A stretch of 39,967 bases of DNA, taken from assembly GCA_903873905.1 (NCBI GenBank), contig CAIQQJ010000093.1:1-39967 (forward strand), written 5' to 3'. Each line of letters begins with the position of its first letter. The first letter of the stretch is position 1. A program made the position numbers and the translations under genes. Below the pieces are notes generated by a model. It had not been told where the DNA came from and made no database searches. It saw only the letters and a list, made by a program, of their open reading frames with translations. Positions 1 through 8,375 of this stretch are shown in pieces. Origin of the DNA: an uncultured Flavobacteriales bacterium (GTDB lineage Bacteria > Bacteroidota > Bacteroidia > Palsa-965).

Positions 1-932
1 TAATATTCATTGCTCTTTGGTTCTGGCAACCATTTTATTTCAGAAATAATTCCTTTCGAAATGATTTCAGATAGATTTTGTTTTACAATTCCAACATTCC
101 ATTGTTCTGGCTGGAATAATTCATGCCAATGGAATTTCATTTTTGCCGCCTTGCTGATTCTCCAAGCACGAATCATTTGTGCGTTGGTTGGGAAAGAATA
201 AACCTTTGCAGAAGATTTCTCTTGACTTTCAAGGTTGGCTGGTAAATTGCCATTCGCAAGATCTATCAAGGCCTGTTTCATCCATGATGTTGATCCTTTG
301 ATTAATTGTACAAGGTTTACGCTGTAAGAGCGACTGATTGTTTTGAAATAACCTTTCCTCAAAATTATTCCTGAATCCAATTTTTCTGTTAATCGTTGAA
401 GGATCGCGCCCGTCACAGGGATTTTATTGTGAATTTCCCAGAATGCAGCTGGTCCACCGCGAATAATTTGTTCATCAGCATGATGATAGGACCAAACTCC
501 ATGTTTTGCCACTGTAAGTATTTCACCTCTCAAAATGTTGTAAGCAAATCGAAGAAGAACATCAGGCTGATGCGATTTTATTTTATCCAAATCTATCTCT
601 GAAAAATATTGAGAATATTTTCCTTTCAATTCAGCTTTGCAATAAATCAGTGGCGTGTCTTTTAATTCAGCTTCGAGACTTACAGTTTTGTAAGCATCAA
701 TTTTTATTTTAAACCGTTTATAAAACCGCCATAAAATATTTCTGTAAGGATAATGGGATAGTTTATGCAAAAAGGTTTTCGGAATATTTTCCTCTCCCGG
801 TTCGGCGATCAACAAAACAATTTCAACAAAGGGCAATGACATAACCTGACGAATGCATTCAGCTTCCCAGGCATCGAAGGAATAACCACGGCAAAGAATC
901 GCTACACGAAATTGCTTTTCTTTACTTGCCAT
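1..932 (-). CDS. Formyltransferase-like protein with GINT1-like C-terminus (partial, cut by window edge)
   Basis: I translated this open frame by hand from the ATG at 932 down to base 1; 310 codons are visible and no stop is reached, so the C-terminus lies outside the window. Residues about 1-230 resemble the methionyl-tRNA formyltransferase fold: a Rossmann-like start (FRVAILCRGYSFDAWEAE), then KHGVWSYHHADEQ..RGGPAAFW and PVTGAILQRL..KLDSGIIL, which match the family's HPSLLP..RG..P.. and tG.t....lDtG.i segments. The segment near residue 275 (EQWNVGI) followed by KWLPEPKSNEYY resembles the start of the propeller domain of glucosamine inositolphosphorylceramide transferase-like proteins (inference from memory of the family). 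The start overlaps the upstream glycosyltransferase stop by 11 bp. It probably modifies a surface sugar rather than tRNA; acceptor and product are unknown. Confidence 0.6.
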   Translation of the reverse strand, partial: MASKEKQFRVAILCRGYSFDAWEAECIRQVMSLPFVEIVLLIAEPGEENIPKTFLHKLSHYPYRNILWRFYKRFKIKIDAYKTVSLEAELKDTPLIYCKAELKGKYSQYFSEIDLDKIKSHQPDVLLRFAYNILRGEILTVAKHGVWSYHHADEQIIRGGPAAFWEIHNKIPVTGAILQRLTEKLDSGIILRKGYFKTISRSYSVNLVQLIKGSTSWMKQALIDLANGNLPANLESQEKSSAKVYSFPTNAQMIRAWRISKAAKMKFHWHELFQPEQWNVGIVKQNLSEIISKGIISEIKWLPEPKSNEY

Positions 933-2109
933 TATTTAAAAGAGTTGTTTGGTAAAGATTGTCCAATGTTTTTCCAACAGCGCTTAAACTGTATTTTGCA
1001 TTCGCCTCACTCGAAATTTTATTGGAAGAATAGTTGGAAAGATTTTCTTTCAATTTAATTATAGCCATTTCAAGAGCGGCTTCATCATTAGGATTAACCA
1101 AAATTCCGTTTGAATCATTTACCATTTCAGGAATTGAACCCGTTCTTGTGGCAATGACAGGTAAGCCACAACATTGCGCTTCGATTATGGTCACTGGCAT
1201 TCCCTCATAATTGCTAAACATAATCAAGGCTGCTGACTTTCCCATTTCCGTTGCGATATCTTCTGGAGATTTATATCCAAGAAAAAAAACTGTTTTATTT
1301 AGAATTCCTAATTGCTTTGCATGCTCTTCGTGTTTTTTTCTTTCGGGCCCATCACCAATAATTTTCAATGTGATTTCATCTTTGGTTGAAATTGATTTCA
1401 TCACATTCAATAATCCTGAAATGTTTTTTTCCTTATCGACAAGCATGGAAACGTGCAGAAGTTGAAAATGTTTGTTGTCTGTTGTTTGATGTTGGTTGTG
1501 GAAAATGGTGGTATCAACTGCATTATGCAATAATGAAAAGGAAGTTCCTAAGCCGTGTTGTTTCATGGCATCTTCCATGCGTTTTGAAACAACGGTGATA
1601 TGATTTGCTTTTTCCGCAAGATGTTTTGAAATGTTTTTTTGAATTAAGCCTTTGTAATTTCCATCTTCTGGCAAATAGCCAGACCAATGTTCTGAAATAA
1701 GGAGAGGGATTTTATATTTACTCAACAATGGAAGAACTGCAATTGCTGCTGGATAAATTACATGGACATGTATCAAATCAGGAGCGCCATTTTTCTTTAT
1801 TGCCAAATCAACACCTTTTTGAATTGCATTTTTATAAGCATCTCTCTTTTTCAATTGTTTAATTACGGGAAGAAATGATTTTGTCTTGCCAAAGTATAAA
1901 ACATATTCTGACAAATTTCCATTGTGATTTTCTACAATTTCAATTTTCTCTTCGGGAATATCATTTTCACTGGCAGCAAATATTACCGAAATTTTGTTGT
2001 TGATAGCAGCTGCGTGCGCATGCTGTTGTATGAAATTTCCTAGCGCAGGAGTATTTCTGTTGGGATACCAACTAGCGATGAACAAAATATGTTTTTGATT
2101 CGCAGACAT
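922..2109 (-). CDS. Glycosyltransferase family 4 (group 1)
   Basis: A 395-residue cytoplasmic or membrane-associated retaining glycosyltransferase with a GT-B fold. The N-terminal half has the SWYPNRNTPALGNF opening typical of GT4 enzymes, then LIHVHVIYPAA and ISEHWSGY. The C-terminal Glycos_transf_1 domain (about 200-380) shows LLHVSMLVDKEKN, IIGDGPER, FFLGYKSPEDI and the EGMPVTIIE motif, an EX7E nucleotide-sugar site. Its ATG overlaps the stop of the upstream FkbM gene by one base (TAATG), and its own end overlaps the next gene by 11 bp, so the three are translationally coupled. It probably adds a sugar to a cell-surface glycan or glycolipid; donor and acceptor cannot be read from the sequence. 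Confidence 0.9.
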   Translation of the reverse strand: MSANQKHILFIASWYPNRNTPALGNFIQQHAHAAAINNKISVIFAASENDIPEEKIEIVENHNGNLSEYVLYFGKTKSFLPVIKQLKKRDAYKNAIQKGVDLAIKKNGAPDLIHVHVIYPAAIAVLPLLSKYKIPLLISEHWSGYLPEDGNYKGLIQKNISKHLAEKANHITVVSKRMEDAMKQHGLGTSFSLLHNAVDTTIFHNQHQTTDNKHFQLLHVSMLVDKEKNISGLLNVMKSISTKDEITLKIIGDGPERKKHEEHAKQLGILNKTVFFLGYKSPEDIATEMGKSAALIMFSNYEGMPVTIIEAQCCGLPVIATRTGSIPEMVNDSNGILVNPNDEAALEMAIIKLKENLSNYSSNKISSEANAKYSLSAVGKTLDNLYQTTLLNNGK

Positions 2110-2903
2110 TATTGACGGGAAGCATAAATTTCGACCATGGCATCAAAGCCATTCTCAATAATCCCATTGCTGAACGGAGCTTTTGGCAGTTTATTATGTA
2201 AGCGATAGCGAAATCCAGTTTCTTTTAATACTAAAAGGAATTCCGACAGGTTTTGATTGTCATTTGCGGAGCCATGCCATTCCACCAAAAGCTTTTCAAC
2301 TTTCGATAACTGTTCCTTACAATCGGAAAGCACTTCCATTTCCGCGCCTTCAATATCCATTATAAGAAGATCTATTTTTGATTCTTTCTTCAATTCATCA
2401 GAAAGCCGAATTGTTGGAACAGAAATATTTCCAGAACCTGTTTTTCCGCCAAGTGCTCCATCAGCTTGAAAAGAAATGCTTCCATTCTCTTTCCAAATGG
2501 CAGCTGAAATTGCTTCCACATTTCTTATATTATTTCTGGAAATATTATCACAAAGGATTTGTGCAATTTTTGGGTCTGCTTCGAAAGCACGAATCTTGCA
2601 TTCAGGATATTGTTTTTTGAAAAAGAATATTTCCAAACCGATATTTGCGCCGCAACAATAAATTAGTGGATCGTTTTTCTGAAAATCAGTTTCAACAGAA
2701 CGATTGACAAATATTTCTTCATACTGATATAGAAAAGAAGCTGCATCATTTCCGGAAATTTCAAATCCGGCAATATTCATTTCAATAGCAGTTCCTTTTT
2801 GTTTTCCTCTACAATGCGTTTTCACCTTAATATATTCCCTGAAATCTCTATCGCTTAAATAAGCGATGGCAGGTTTGAAAATTTCACGGAATAATTGAAA
2901 CAT
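2109..2903 (-). CDS. FkbM-family SAM-dependent methyltransferase
   Basis: FkbM-type methyltransferase of 264 residues, a family that O-methylates sugars and other small or glycan substrates. The core has a SAM-binding start (LIYCCGANIGLE), FEADPK as the acidic strand-2 end, and DLLIMDIEGAEMEVL followed by LLVEWHG, all typical of the family. I chose the ATG at 2903, four bases after the ATPase stop; a longer frame begins at 2948 but would overlap the ATPase by about 40 bp. It lies in a run with a glycosyltransferase and a formyltransferase-like gene, so a role in decorating a surface glycan is inferred. The aromatic-rich N-terminus before residue 60 has no recognisable domain. Confidence 0.85.
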   Translation of the reverse strand: MFQLFREIFKPAIAYLSDRDFREYIKVKTHCRGKQKGTAIEMNIAGFEISGNDAASFLYQYEEIFVNRSVETDFQKNDPLIYCCGANIGLEIFFFKKQYPECKIRAFEADPKIAQILCDNISRNNIRNVEAISAAIWKENGSISFQADGALGGKTGSGNISVPTIRLSDELKKESKIDLLIMDIEGAEMEVLSDCKEQLSKVEKLLVEWHGSANDNQNLSEFLLVLKETGFRYRLHNKLPKAPFSNGIIENGFDAMVEIYASRQ

Positions 2904-2907
2904 ATTA

Positions 2908-5043
2908 TTAGGAAAGTTTTTTGGAACGTAGACGAATTGAATTTCCAATTACAATAACATCAGAAAACGCCATAGATAAGGCTGCCACAATTGGACTGAG
3001 CAATCCGAAAGCTGCGATTGGAATGGCAATTGCATTATAGAAAAATGCCCAGAAAAGATTTTGTTTGATGGTTCGTAAACTGTGTTTACCAATAAGAAAA
3101 GTTTCACGAATGCGTGACAGATCACCGTGTCCAAGTAAAATTACTTGCGCTGATTGCATAGCCGATTTTGTTGCTTCTCCAGGTGAAATACCTACATCTG
3201 CACGTGCAAGTGCAGGAGCATCGTTGATTCCATCGCCAACCATTGCGGTTTTATTCTCTTTTGATAAACGACTGATCAATTCAAGTTTTTGTGCAGGTAA
3301 TTGTTCTGAATAAACTTCTTGTATGCCAATTGATTTCGCAACCGTTTCACATTTTTCTTTTCGATCGCCACTCAATAGTATGGTGTGAATGTTTTTTGAA
3401 TGAAGGAAACTTATCAATTCTTTCATACCAGAACGAATCTCATCTTCAAGTGTAATTCCGGCAATGAGTCCACCGTTCTTCATGAGATAGATATCATGGC
3501 CTGTAGCTTGATTGTTTTTTAATGTTCTCCACGAACCAAGCGACCAATTATTATTGGCAGTATCAATTGCATTCAAACCAATTCCTTGTTCTTCCGTGAT
3601 TTTTTCAATTTCAGAACTTGCAATGATGTTTTCCTTCTGTAACAATCCAACTATTGATTTTGCGAGCGGATGTGAAGAATGTGATTCCAATGCCAATAGT
3701 ATTTCCTTTATTTTGTTTGCATCCAAATCAGAGAAGGATTGGATTTGAATGTTGGAAAAATTTCCAGTTGTAATTGTTCCTGTTTTATCGAACACAACAG
3801 TTTTTATTTCTGCAATTTGTTCCAATGTTCTTCCACCACGAATAAGAATCCCATTCTTTGCTGCTCGGCCAATTCCAACCATTACGGCTGTCGGAGTTGC
3901 AAGTCCCATAGCACAAGGACAAGAAATGACAAGTACAGCAATGCTATTCATGAGCGCATCCTTCATCGAATGATGAAAACCGAAATGTGCAATCAAAAAT
4001 GTTGATAGGGAAATTGCAAGAACAACAGGAACAAAAATGGCGCTGATTTTATCGGCCAATTGCTGAACTGGAGGTTTATCCTGTTGCGCTTTTTTTACCA
4101 TTGAAATGATTTGTGCAAGAACAGAATCTGATCCAATTTGTGTTACACGCATTCGAATGGGACCATTGATCAAAATTGTCCCTCCAGTCACAGCGGAATG
4201 AAGCAGTTTTTCTACCGGCGCACTTTCTCCTGTAATCATGGATTCATTTGCTGTTCCTGAACCATTGATTACTTCACCGTCTGCAGGAAAACTTTCGCCG
4301 CCATTTACCAAGAGCATATCACCTTTTTGCAATTGGGAGGAAGGAATTTCTTCAAATGTTTCTTTTCCATCCTTCATTATCAAACGTCTAGCAACTTCCG
4401 GTTGTAAAGAGGAAAGTTCGTTGATTGCAGATGTAGTTTTCTTGACTGAAATATGTTCCAAAAGATTTCCAAGAAGAACGAGTGAAATAATTGTTGCTGT
4501 TGTTTCGAAAAACATGTACTGATGAACTAGGTGTACATCTTTTACCATTATCATTCCCGCAACACTATAACCAAATGAAGAAACAGCTCCAATAAAAATC
4601 AAAACATCCATATTGGGAACACCTGACTTGAGTGATCCCAATGCACTCTTTCCGAAAAACCAGAATCCAATTGCAAAAACCGGTATACAAAGGAGTAATT
4701 GGGTAATTGGCTGTGCAATCCAGGAATCGTGGGGAAAAAACATGTGTCCGAAAAAAAGCGGAACAGTAAAAATCAAGCTGAACCAGAATTTTTCAGCAAT
4801 ACCGAAAGAAAACCCCGTTTTCTTTTCATCTCCAATCACTTTATAACCAAGACTTTCAATATCGTGTATAACATCGTTGATGTCATGGTTTTCCGCAATT
4901 ACAAAGGAAGCTTCACCTGTGGCAAAATCAACATGTACGTCCTCATGCCCGTTTTTAGTGAGTTTGCGGGTAATGCCGAGTGCGCAGTTGGCACAATCCA
5001 TGCCTTCTACTTTAAGAATGATCGGTTCGTTGTGATTATGCAT
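2908..5043 (-). CDS. copA: Heavy-metal translocating P-type ATPase (CPx type, probable Cu+ exporter)
   Basis: An inner-membrane P1B-type ATPase of 711 residues. One HMA metal-binding domain is at the N-terminus (GMDCANC, Cys17 and Cys20). The body has the actuator motif GES, the CPC membrane site (Cys375-Pro-Cys377), the phosphorylated Asp419 in DKTGT, SSHPLAKS for the nucleotide domain and GDGINDAP. Transmembrane segment 7 keeps the YN pair (FFYNAIAIP) of copper pumps; segment 8 reads MAFSDVIVIGNS where copper exporters usually have MxxSS, so metal specificity is less certain. The start is the ATG at 5043 (MHNHNEP); the frame stays open to 5139 but that would run through tRNA-His. No CopY or CsoR gene or copper operator is seen nearby. 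FkbM follows after four bases. Confidence 0.92.
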   Translation of the reverse strand: MHNHNEPIILKVEGMDCANCALGITRKLTKNGHEDVHVDFATGEASFVIAENHDINDVIHDIESLGYKVIGDEKKTGFSFGIAEKFWFSLIFTVPLFFGHMFFPHDSWIAQPITQLLLCIPVFAIGFWFFGKSALGSLKSGVPNMDVLIFIGAVSSFGYSVAGMIMVKDVHLVHQYMFFETTATIISLVLLGNLLEHISVKKTTSAINELSSLQPEVARRLIMKDGKETFEEIPSSQLQKGDMLLVNGGESFPADGEVINGSGTANESMITGESAPVEKLLHSAVTGGTILINGPIRMRVTQIGSDSVLAQIISMVKKAQQDKPPVQQLADKISAIFVPVVLAISLSTFLIAHFGFHHSMKDALMNSIAVLVISCPCAMGLATPTAVMVGIGRAAKNGILIRGGRTLEQIAEIKTVVFDKTGTITTGNFSNIQIQSFSDLDANKIKEILLALESHSSHPLAKSIVGLLQKENIIASSEIEKITEEQGIGLNAIDTANNNWSLGSWRTLKNNQATGHDIYLMKNGGLIAGITLEDEIRSGMKELISFLHSKNIHTILLSGDRKEKCETVAKSIGIQEVYSEQLPAQKLELISRLSKENKTAMVGDGINDAPALARADVGISPGEATKSAMQSAQVILLGHGDLSRIRETFLIGKHSLRTIKQNLFWAFFYNAIAIPIAAFGLLSPIVAALSMAFSDVIVIGNSIRLRSKKLS

Positions 5044-5083
5044 AATTTGAACGCAATTTACGCATTTTGAAAGTGAAGAACGA

Positions 5084-5114
5084 TTTGCAGGTAGTTGCGG
5101 AAGTAGTATCTTTG
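5084..5114 (+). promoter_or_regulatory. Bacteroidota promoter of tRNA-His
   Basis: TTTG at 5084-5087, a spacer of exactly 19 bp, then TATCTTTG at 5107-5114. This fits the Bacteroides sigma-70 consensus TTTG-N19-21-TAnnTTTG fully. Transcription should begin about 5118-5121, roughly ten bases before the mature tRNA 5' end. Confidence 0.75.
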
Positions 5115-5130
5115 GCCTCCAAAGTAAAAT

Positions 5131-5205
5131 GGTGGCCATAGCTCAGCTGGTTAGAGCATCGGTTTGTGGTACCGAGGGTCGTGGGTTCGAGCCCCATTGG
5201 CCACC
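5131..5205 (+). tRNA. tRNA-His (anticodon GTG)
   Basis: A full cloverleaf can be folded by hand. The acceptor stem is 5132-5138 with 5198-5204, the D-stem GCTC/GAGC (5141-5144 with 5154-5157), the anticodon stem TCGGT/ACCGA (5159-5163 with 5171-5175) with GTG at 5166-5168, and the T-stem GTGGG/CCCAT (5181-5185 with 5193-5197) around TTCGAGC. The tRNA-His identity marks are present: an encoded G at -1 (5131) facing discriminator C73 (5205). CCA is not encoded; the base after 5206 is G. The gene stands alone, with its own promoter and terminator. Confidence 0.98.
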
Positions 5206-5208
5206 CGA

Positions 5209-5241
5209 AGAGATCGTCAGAAATGACGGTCTCTTTTTTTT
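5209..5241 (+). terminator. Rho-independent terminator of tRNA-His
   Basis: An 11-bp stem (AGAGATCGTCA at 5209-5219 with TGACGGTCTCT at 5224-5234, one G-T wobble) closes a GAAA tetraloop and runs straight into eight T residues. It starts four bases after the tRNA 3' end. Confidence 0.9.
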
Positions 5242-5294
5242 ATGAATAGTATGTAGTTTGAGAAGGAGAATCCATTCAATGCAAAGGTTTGCTT

Positions 5295-5313
5295 TTTGAA
5301 ATCGTATTTCAAA
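5295..5313. repeat. Small palindrome TTTGAAAT-CGT-ATTTCAAA
   Basis: Perfect 8-bp arms around CGT in the intergenic stretch between the tRNA terminator and the histidine kinase. The same arm sequence recurs in palindromes at 9125-9140 and 37415-37433, all intergenic. No T-run follows, so it is not an obvious terminator. Confidence 0.45.
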
Positions 5314-5332
5314 TGGACTTTAAATAATTAAA

Positions 5333-5362
5333 TTGATAATTCTTCCCATCTACTTATCTTTC
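5333..5362 (+). promoter_or_regulatory. Candidate promoter of the histidine kinase gene
   Basis: TTG at 5333-5335, a 19-bp spacer, and TATCTTTC at 5355-5362 (seven of eight positions of TAnnTTTG). The box ends only four bases before the GTG start at 5367, so the message would be leaderless or nearly so. Confidence 0.4.
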
Positions 5363-5366
5363 ATCT

Positions 5367-8345
5367 GTGAAACCCTATTACTTGAAGGCACTTCCTATTT
5401 TTTTCGCCTGCACATTTTTGTTCGTATCTCTTTTTTCACAAACAAATTATGAACCTGGTGGTTTTCGGCATTTAAGTGTTCGTGATGGTTTGCCGAGTTC
5501 TGAAGTTTATAAAATCATTCAGGATCATGCAGGCTATTTGTGGATGTGCACTGATGCAGGTGTGTGCAGATACAATGGTTATCAGTTTCAATCTTTTACA
5601 ACAGAAGATGGATTAACGGATAATACCATTTTCCGAATGAAGGAAGACAATAGCCAGAGAATCTGGGCACAGGGATTTTCGGGAGCACTTAGCTATTTCG
5701 ACGGCAATAAATTCAATGCTATTCCAGCTAACGACTCACTTGTATCCATTTATAAAAATGGTCAAAAAAATGGTTTTTATTTCGAAATTGATTCTGTTGG
5801 TGGGGTAATTGTTGGGGGATTGTTTACCCGTGGACTTTTTAAAGTTTCACCTGTAGATAAATACAGTGTACCTCATGCCTTACAAGTTCCAGAAATAACA
5901 GATCATTTCAAATTGGTTTGGGAAAAAACAACTGAACATGATAAGGCATACGCCTGCATGTCAGATTATGCACGCTCCATTACTTTTTTTCATAATGAAG
6001 TGCATACAACTATTGACCTTTCCGACATCAAAACGCTTCTTACTAATTATCAGATTTTTGAAATGCACGATAAGAGAATTCTATTCTCTTTTTTTAATAA
6101 ATTATATTGTGTTGATACTACTGGGAAATATGAAGTAGCTGAATTTCCGGGAAATATCATTAGTGTTGAAGAAGATCGCAACAACAATGTTTGGGTTTCA
6201 GTTTTTTTTGGAGGTACTTATTTATGTCCTAAGGGAAAATTCAATACGGAAAGAAAACTTTATCTCCCAGGCAAAACAATAAGCTGTGTCTTTGAAGATA
6301 ATGAGCAAGGGTATTGGTTTGCAACGGTTGGGGAAGGTGTTTTTTATTTGCCTCAAATCCGTTTTGGATATTTGACTCCATCGGAAGGTTTTACTGAACC
6401 GAATATTAAAGGACTTATTCCTTTTAAAAAACACAAAGTAATTATAGGAAGGGAAAAGGGAGGCGTTTCAATTTTTGATCCTACAAGTGATGTTGAAAAC
6501 AGATTTATTTCGGCTAATCCAAAAATAAATTGTCCCTACCCAACAGAAGCTATTGTGACTCTTCATGATTCCATCATTGTAAGCGCAAGTGGAATTATTG
6601 TTATGGACTCTTCACTTAATATCATTCAAACCATTGGTAATATTGGACATTTCAAAGGAGCCGTTTCAAATGCAGCATCTGGTGGTGTAATGTTTTATTC
6701 CATATCTGGAATGATTTGGTTGAATTCTAGAATTGAGAAAGACAGCACTTCAAGTACAAATGTTCGATTTACTACAGCCTATTCAGCAAAAGATGGAACG
6801 ATATGGTTGGGAGCATTAAATGGCTTGTGGAAATTGAAAGGAAGTCAGGCAATTTATTTGGGTGATTCCACTTGTGGAATAAAGTCAAGAATTGATGAAA
6901 TATGTGAAGATAAAAGTGGATTTCTTTGGATTGCCACACGTGGTGACGGTGTTTACGCAATTAAGGAAAAAAAGAAATGGCATTTTGGTGAGGCGGAAGG
7001 AATCTCTTCCAATACTTGTCGTGCAATTTCAATTGATGGTTTCGGAAGAGTCTGTGTTGGTACAAATCATGGCATTACATTGATAATGAATTTCGATCCT
7101 CAAACGGGAAAGGCAAAACTGAGGACTTTTAATTCATCTCACGGATTATTAAGTGATGAAGTAAAATTTATTCTTTGCCATGATAATAAATTGTGGCTGG
7201 GAAGTAATGATGGCTTGTGTTGGATTGACATGAAGGACCTGATGCGAGATTCAATTGGTCCACCAGTTTATATTACTAATGTATTGTTTGGAAAGGATTC
7301 GATTCGAAAGGATTCTCAAACAATATTTAGTTATTCTGACAATACAATCAGGGTTTTTGTGGAAGGACTTTGCTTTCGCGATCCGCAGGGAATTCGTTAC
7401 AAATACCGTTTGCTGGGTGGCGATGAAAAATGGCTGACAACGGCGAATCGTGAAATAAGTTTTGCAGGACTTGCTCCAGGCGAATATCGATTGGAAATTG
7501 TTGCCATAAATAGTGATGGCATTGAGAGTGTTCATCCTGCCGAATTCTCATTCAAAATATTATCGCCATTCTGGAGAACGTGGTGGTTTATATTGATGAT
7601 AATTCTAGTATTAATAATTCTTGTTTGGCGAGTGACGAATTATCGACTACGAGCAATACAAAAACGTGCGAAAGAAAAATCGGATACGGAAAAAAGAATT
7701 GTTGAATTGCGTTTGTCTGCATTGAGAGCTCAAATGAATCCGCATTTTATTTTTAATGCAATTAATTCCATTCAACATTTTGTTTTGCAAAACGACAGTG
7801 AACAAGCCTATAATTATCTCGCGAAATTTTCACGGTTGATTCGCTTAGTGCTTGAGCAATCGCAATCGGAAACGATTTCACTTGATCAGGAATTGAAAAT
7901 GTTGAATCTCTACATTGAATTGGAACAATTACGTTTTGAGCGTCCATTTACCTATGAAATAAAGGTTGACCCAAAATTGATCGATGAAAATATTCGAATA
8001 CCGGGAATGTTGGTACAACCTTTTGTTGAAAACGCAATTTGGCACGGACTGCTACCCAAAAAATCGGGAGACGCGTGGATTCAAATTTCATTTCTAAAAA
8101 AGGAAAAAAATGCAGAAATAATTATTGAGGATAATGGAGTTGGAAGAAAAATAGCTGCCCAGAAAGTACAAGTCGATAGCAAACATCATTCCTACGGGTT
8201 ACAGATCACTGAGGAGCGCTTGCATTTATCCGAAAATAAAAATTCGGGAGAACCTGTCATTCAAATTTTCGACTTAAAAGATCCAGACGGCAATCCGAGC
8301 GGTACAAAAGTTGAGATTCATCTTTCGTCGGAAGATGATGATTAA
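5367..8345 (+). CDS. Propeller-type sensor histidine kinase (LytS/YehU class)
   Basis: A 992-residue membrane sensor. Residues 1-25 form a signal peptide. Residues about 30-650 are periplasmic two-component-regulator propeller repeats (for example GLPSSEVYKI, GYLWMCTDAGVCRYNG, GTIWLGALNGLWKL). About 660-730 form the Y_Y_Y domain (YKYRLLGGDEKW, LAPGEYRLEI). A single transmembrane helix lies at about 737-757. The cytoplasmic kinase is of the LytS His_kinase type with His793 in LRAQMNPHFIFNAINS, an N-box PFVENAIWHG near 885 and the G-box EDNGVGR near 921. There is no receiver or AraC domain, so this is not a hybrid one-component system. The start is GTG, chosen because the signal peptide begins there and no ATG precedes it. 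The partner regulator starts 30 bp downstream. The ligand is unknown. Confidence 0.93.
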   Translation: MKPYYLKALPIFFACTFLFVSLFSQTNYEPGGFRHLSVRDGLPSSEVYKIIQDHAGYLWMCTDAGVCRYNGYQFQSFTTEDGLTDNTIFRMKEDNSQRIWAQGFSGALSYFDGNKFNAIPANDSLVSIYKNGQKNGFYFEIDSVGGVIVGGLFTRGLFKVSPVDKYSVPHALQVPEITDHFKLVWEKTTEHDKAYACMSDYARSITFFHNEVHTTIDLSDIKTLLTNYQIFEMHDKRILFSFFNKLYCVDTTGKYEVAEFPGNIISVEEDRNNNVWVSVFFGGTYLCPKGKFNTERKLYLPGKTISCVFEDNEQGYWFATVGEGVFYLPQIRFGYLTPSEGFTEPNIKGLIPFKKHKVIIGREKGGVSIFDPTSDVENRFISANPKINCPYPTEAIVTLHDSIIVSASGIIVMDSSLNIIQTIGNIGHFKGAVSNAASGGVMFYSISGMIWLNSRIEKDSTSSTNVRFTTAYSAKDGTIWLGALNGLWKLKGSQAIYLGDSTCGIKSRIDEICEDKSGFLWIATRGDGVYAIKEKKKWHFGEAEGISSNTCRAISIDGFGRVCVGTNHGITLIMNFDPQTGKAKLRTFNSSHGLLSDEVKFILCHDNKLWLGSNDGLCWIDMKDLMRDSIGPPVYITNVLFGKDSIRKDSQTIFSYSDNTIRVFVEGLCFRDPQGIRYKYRLLGGDEKWLTTANREISFAGLAPGEYRLEIVAINSDGIESVHPAEFSFKILSPFWRTWWFILMIILVLIILVWRVTNYRLRAIQKRAKEKSDTEKRIVELRLSALRAQMNPHFIFNAINSIQHFVLQNDSEQAYNYLAKFSRLIRLVLEQSQSETISLDQELKMLNLYIELEQLRFERPFTYEIKVDPKLIDENIRIPGMLVQPFVENAIWHGLLPKKSGDAWIQISFLKKEKNAEIIIEDNGVGRKIAAQKVQVDSKHHSYGLQITEERLHLSENKNSGEPVIQIFDLKDPDGNPSGTKVEIHLSSEDDD

Positions 8346-8346
8346 T

Positions 8347-8361
8347 GTATTTTTAAAATAC
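8347..8361. other. 15-bp dyad between kinase and regulator genes
   Basis: GTATTTT-T-AAAATAC is a perfect inverted repeat inside the 30-bp gap between the kinase stop and the regulator start. It could be a weak attenuating hairpin or a regulator site; AT-rich chance symmetry is also possible. Confidence 0.3.
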
Positions 8362-8375
8362 TATTTTTATATTCT

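Noticed and set aside
4699-5070. Plus-strand open frame of 123 codons opposite the ATPase
   Set aside because: It lies fully inside a well-supported gene and its product has no family features or promoter.
5044-5139. N-terminal extension of the P-type ATPase up to 5139
   Set aside because: It would overlap tRNA-His on the other strand and lacks the normal N-terminus; the HMA domain starts right after the ATG at 5043.
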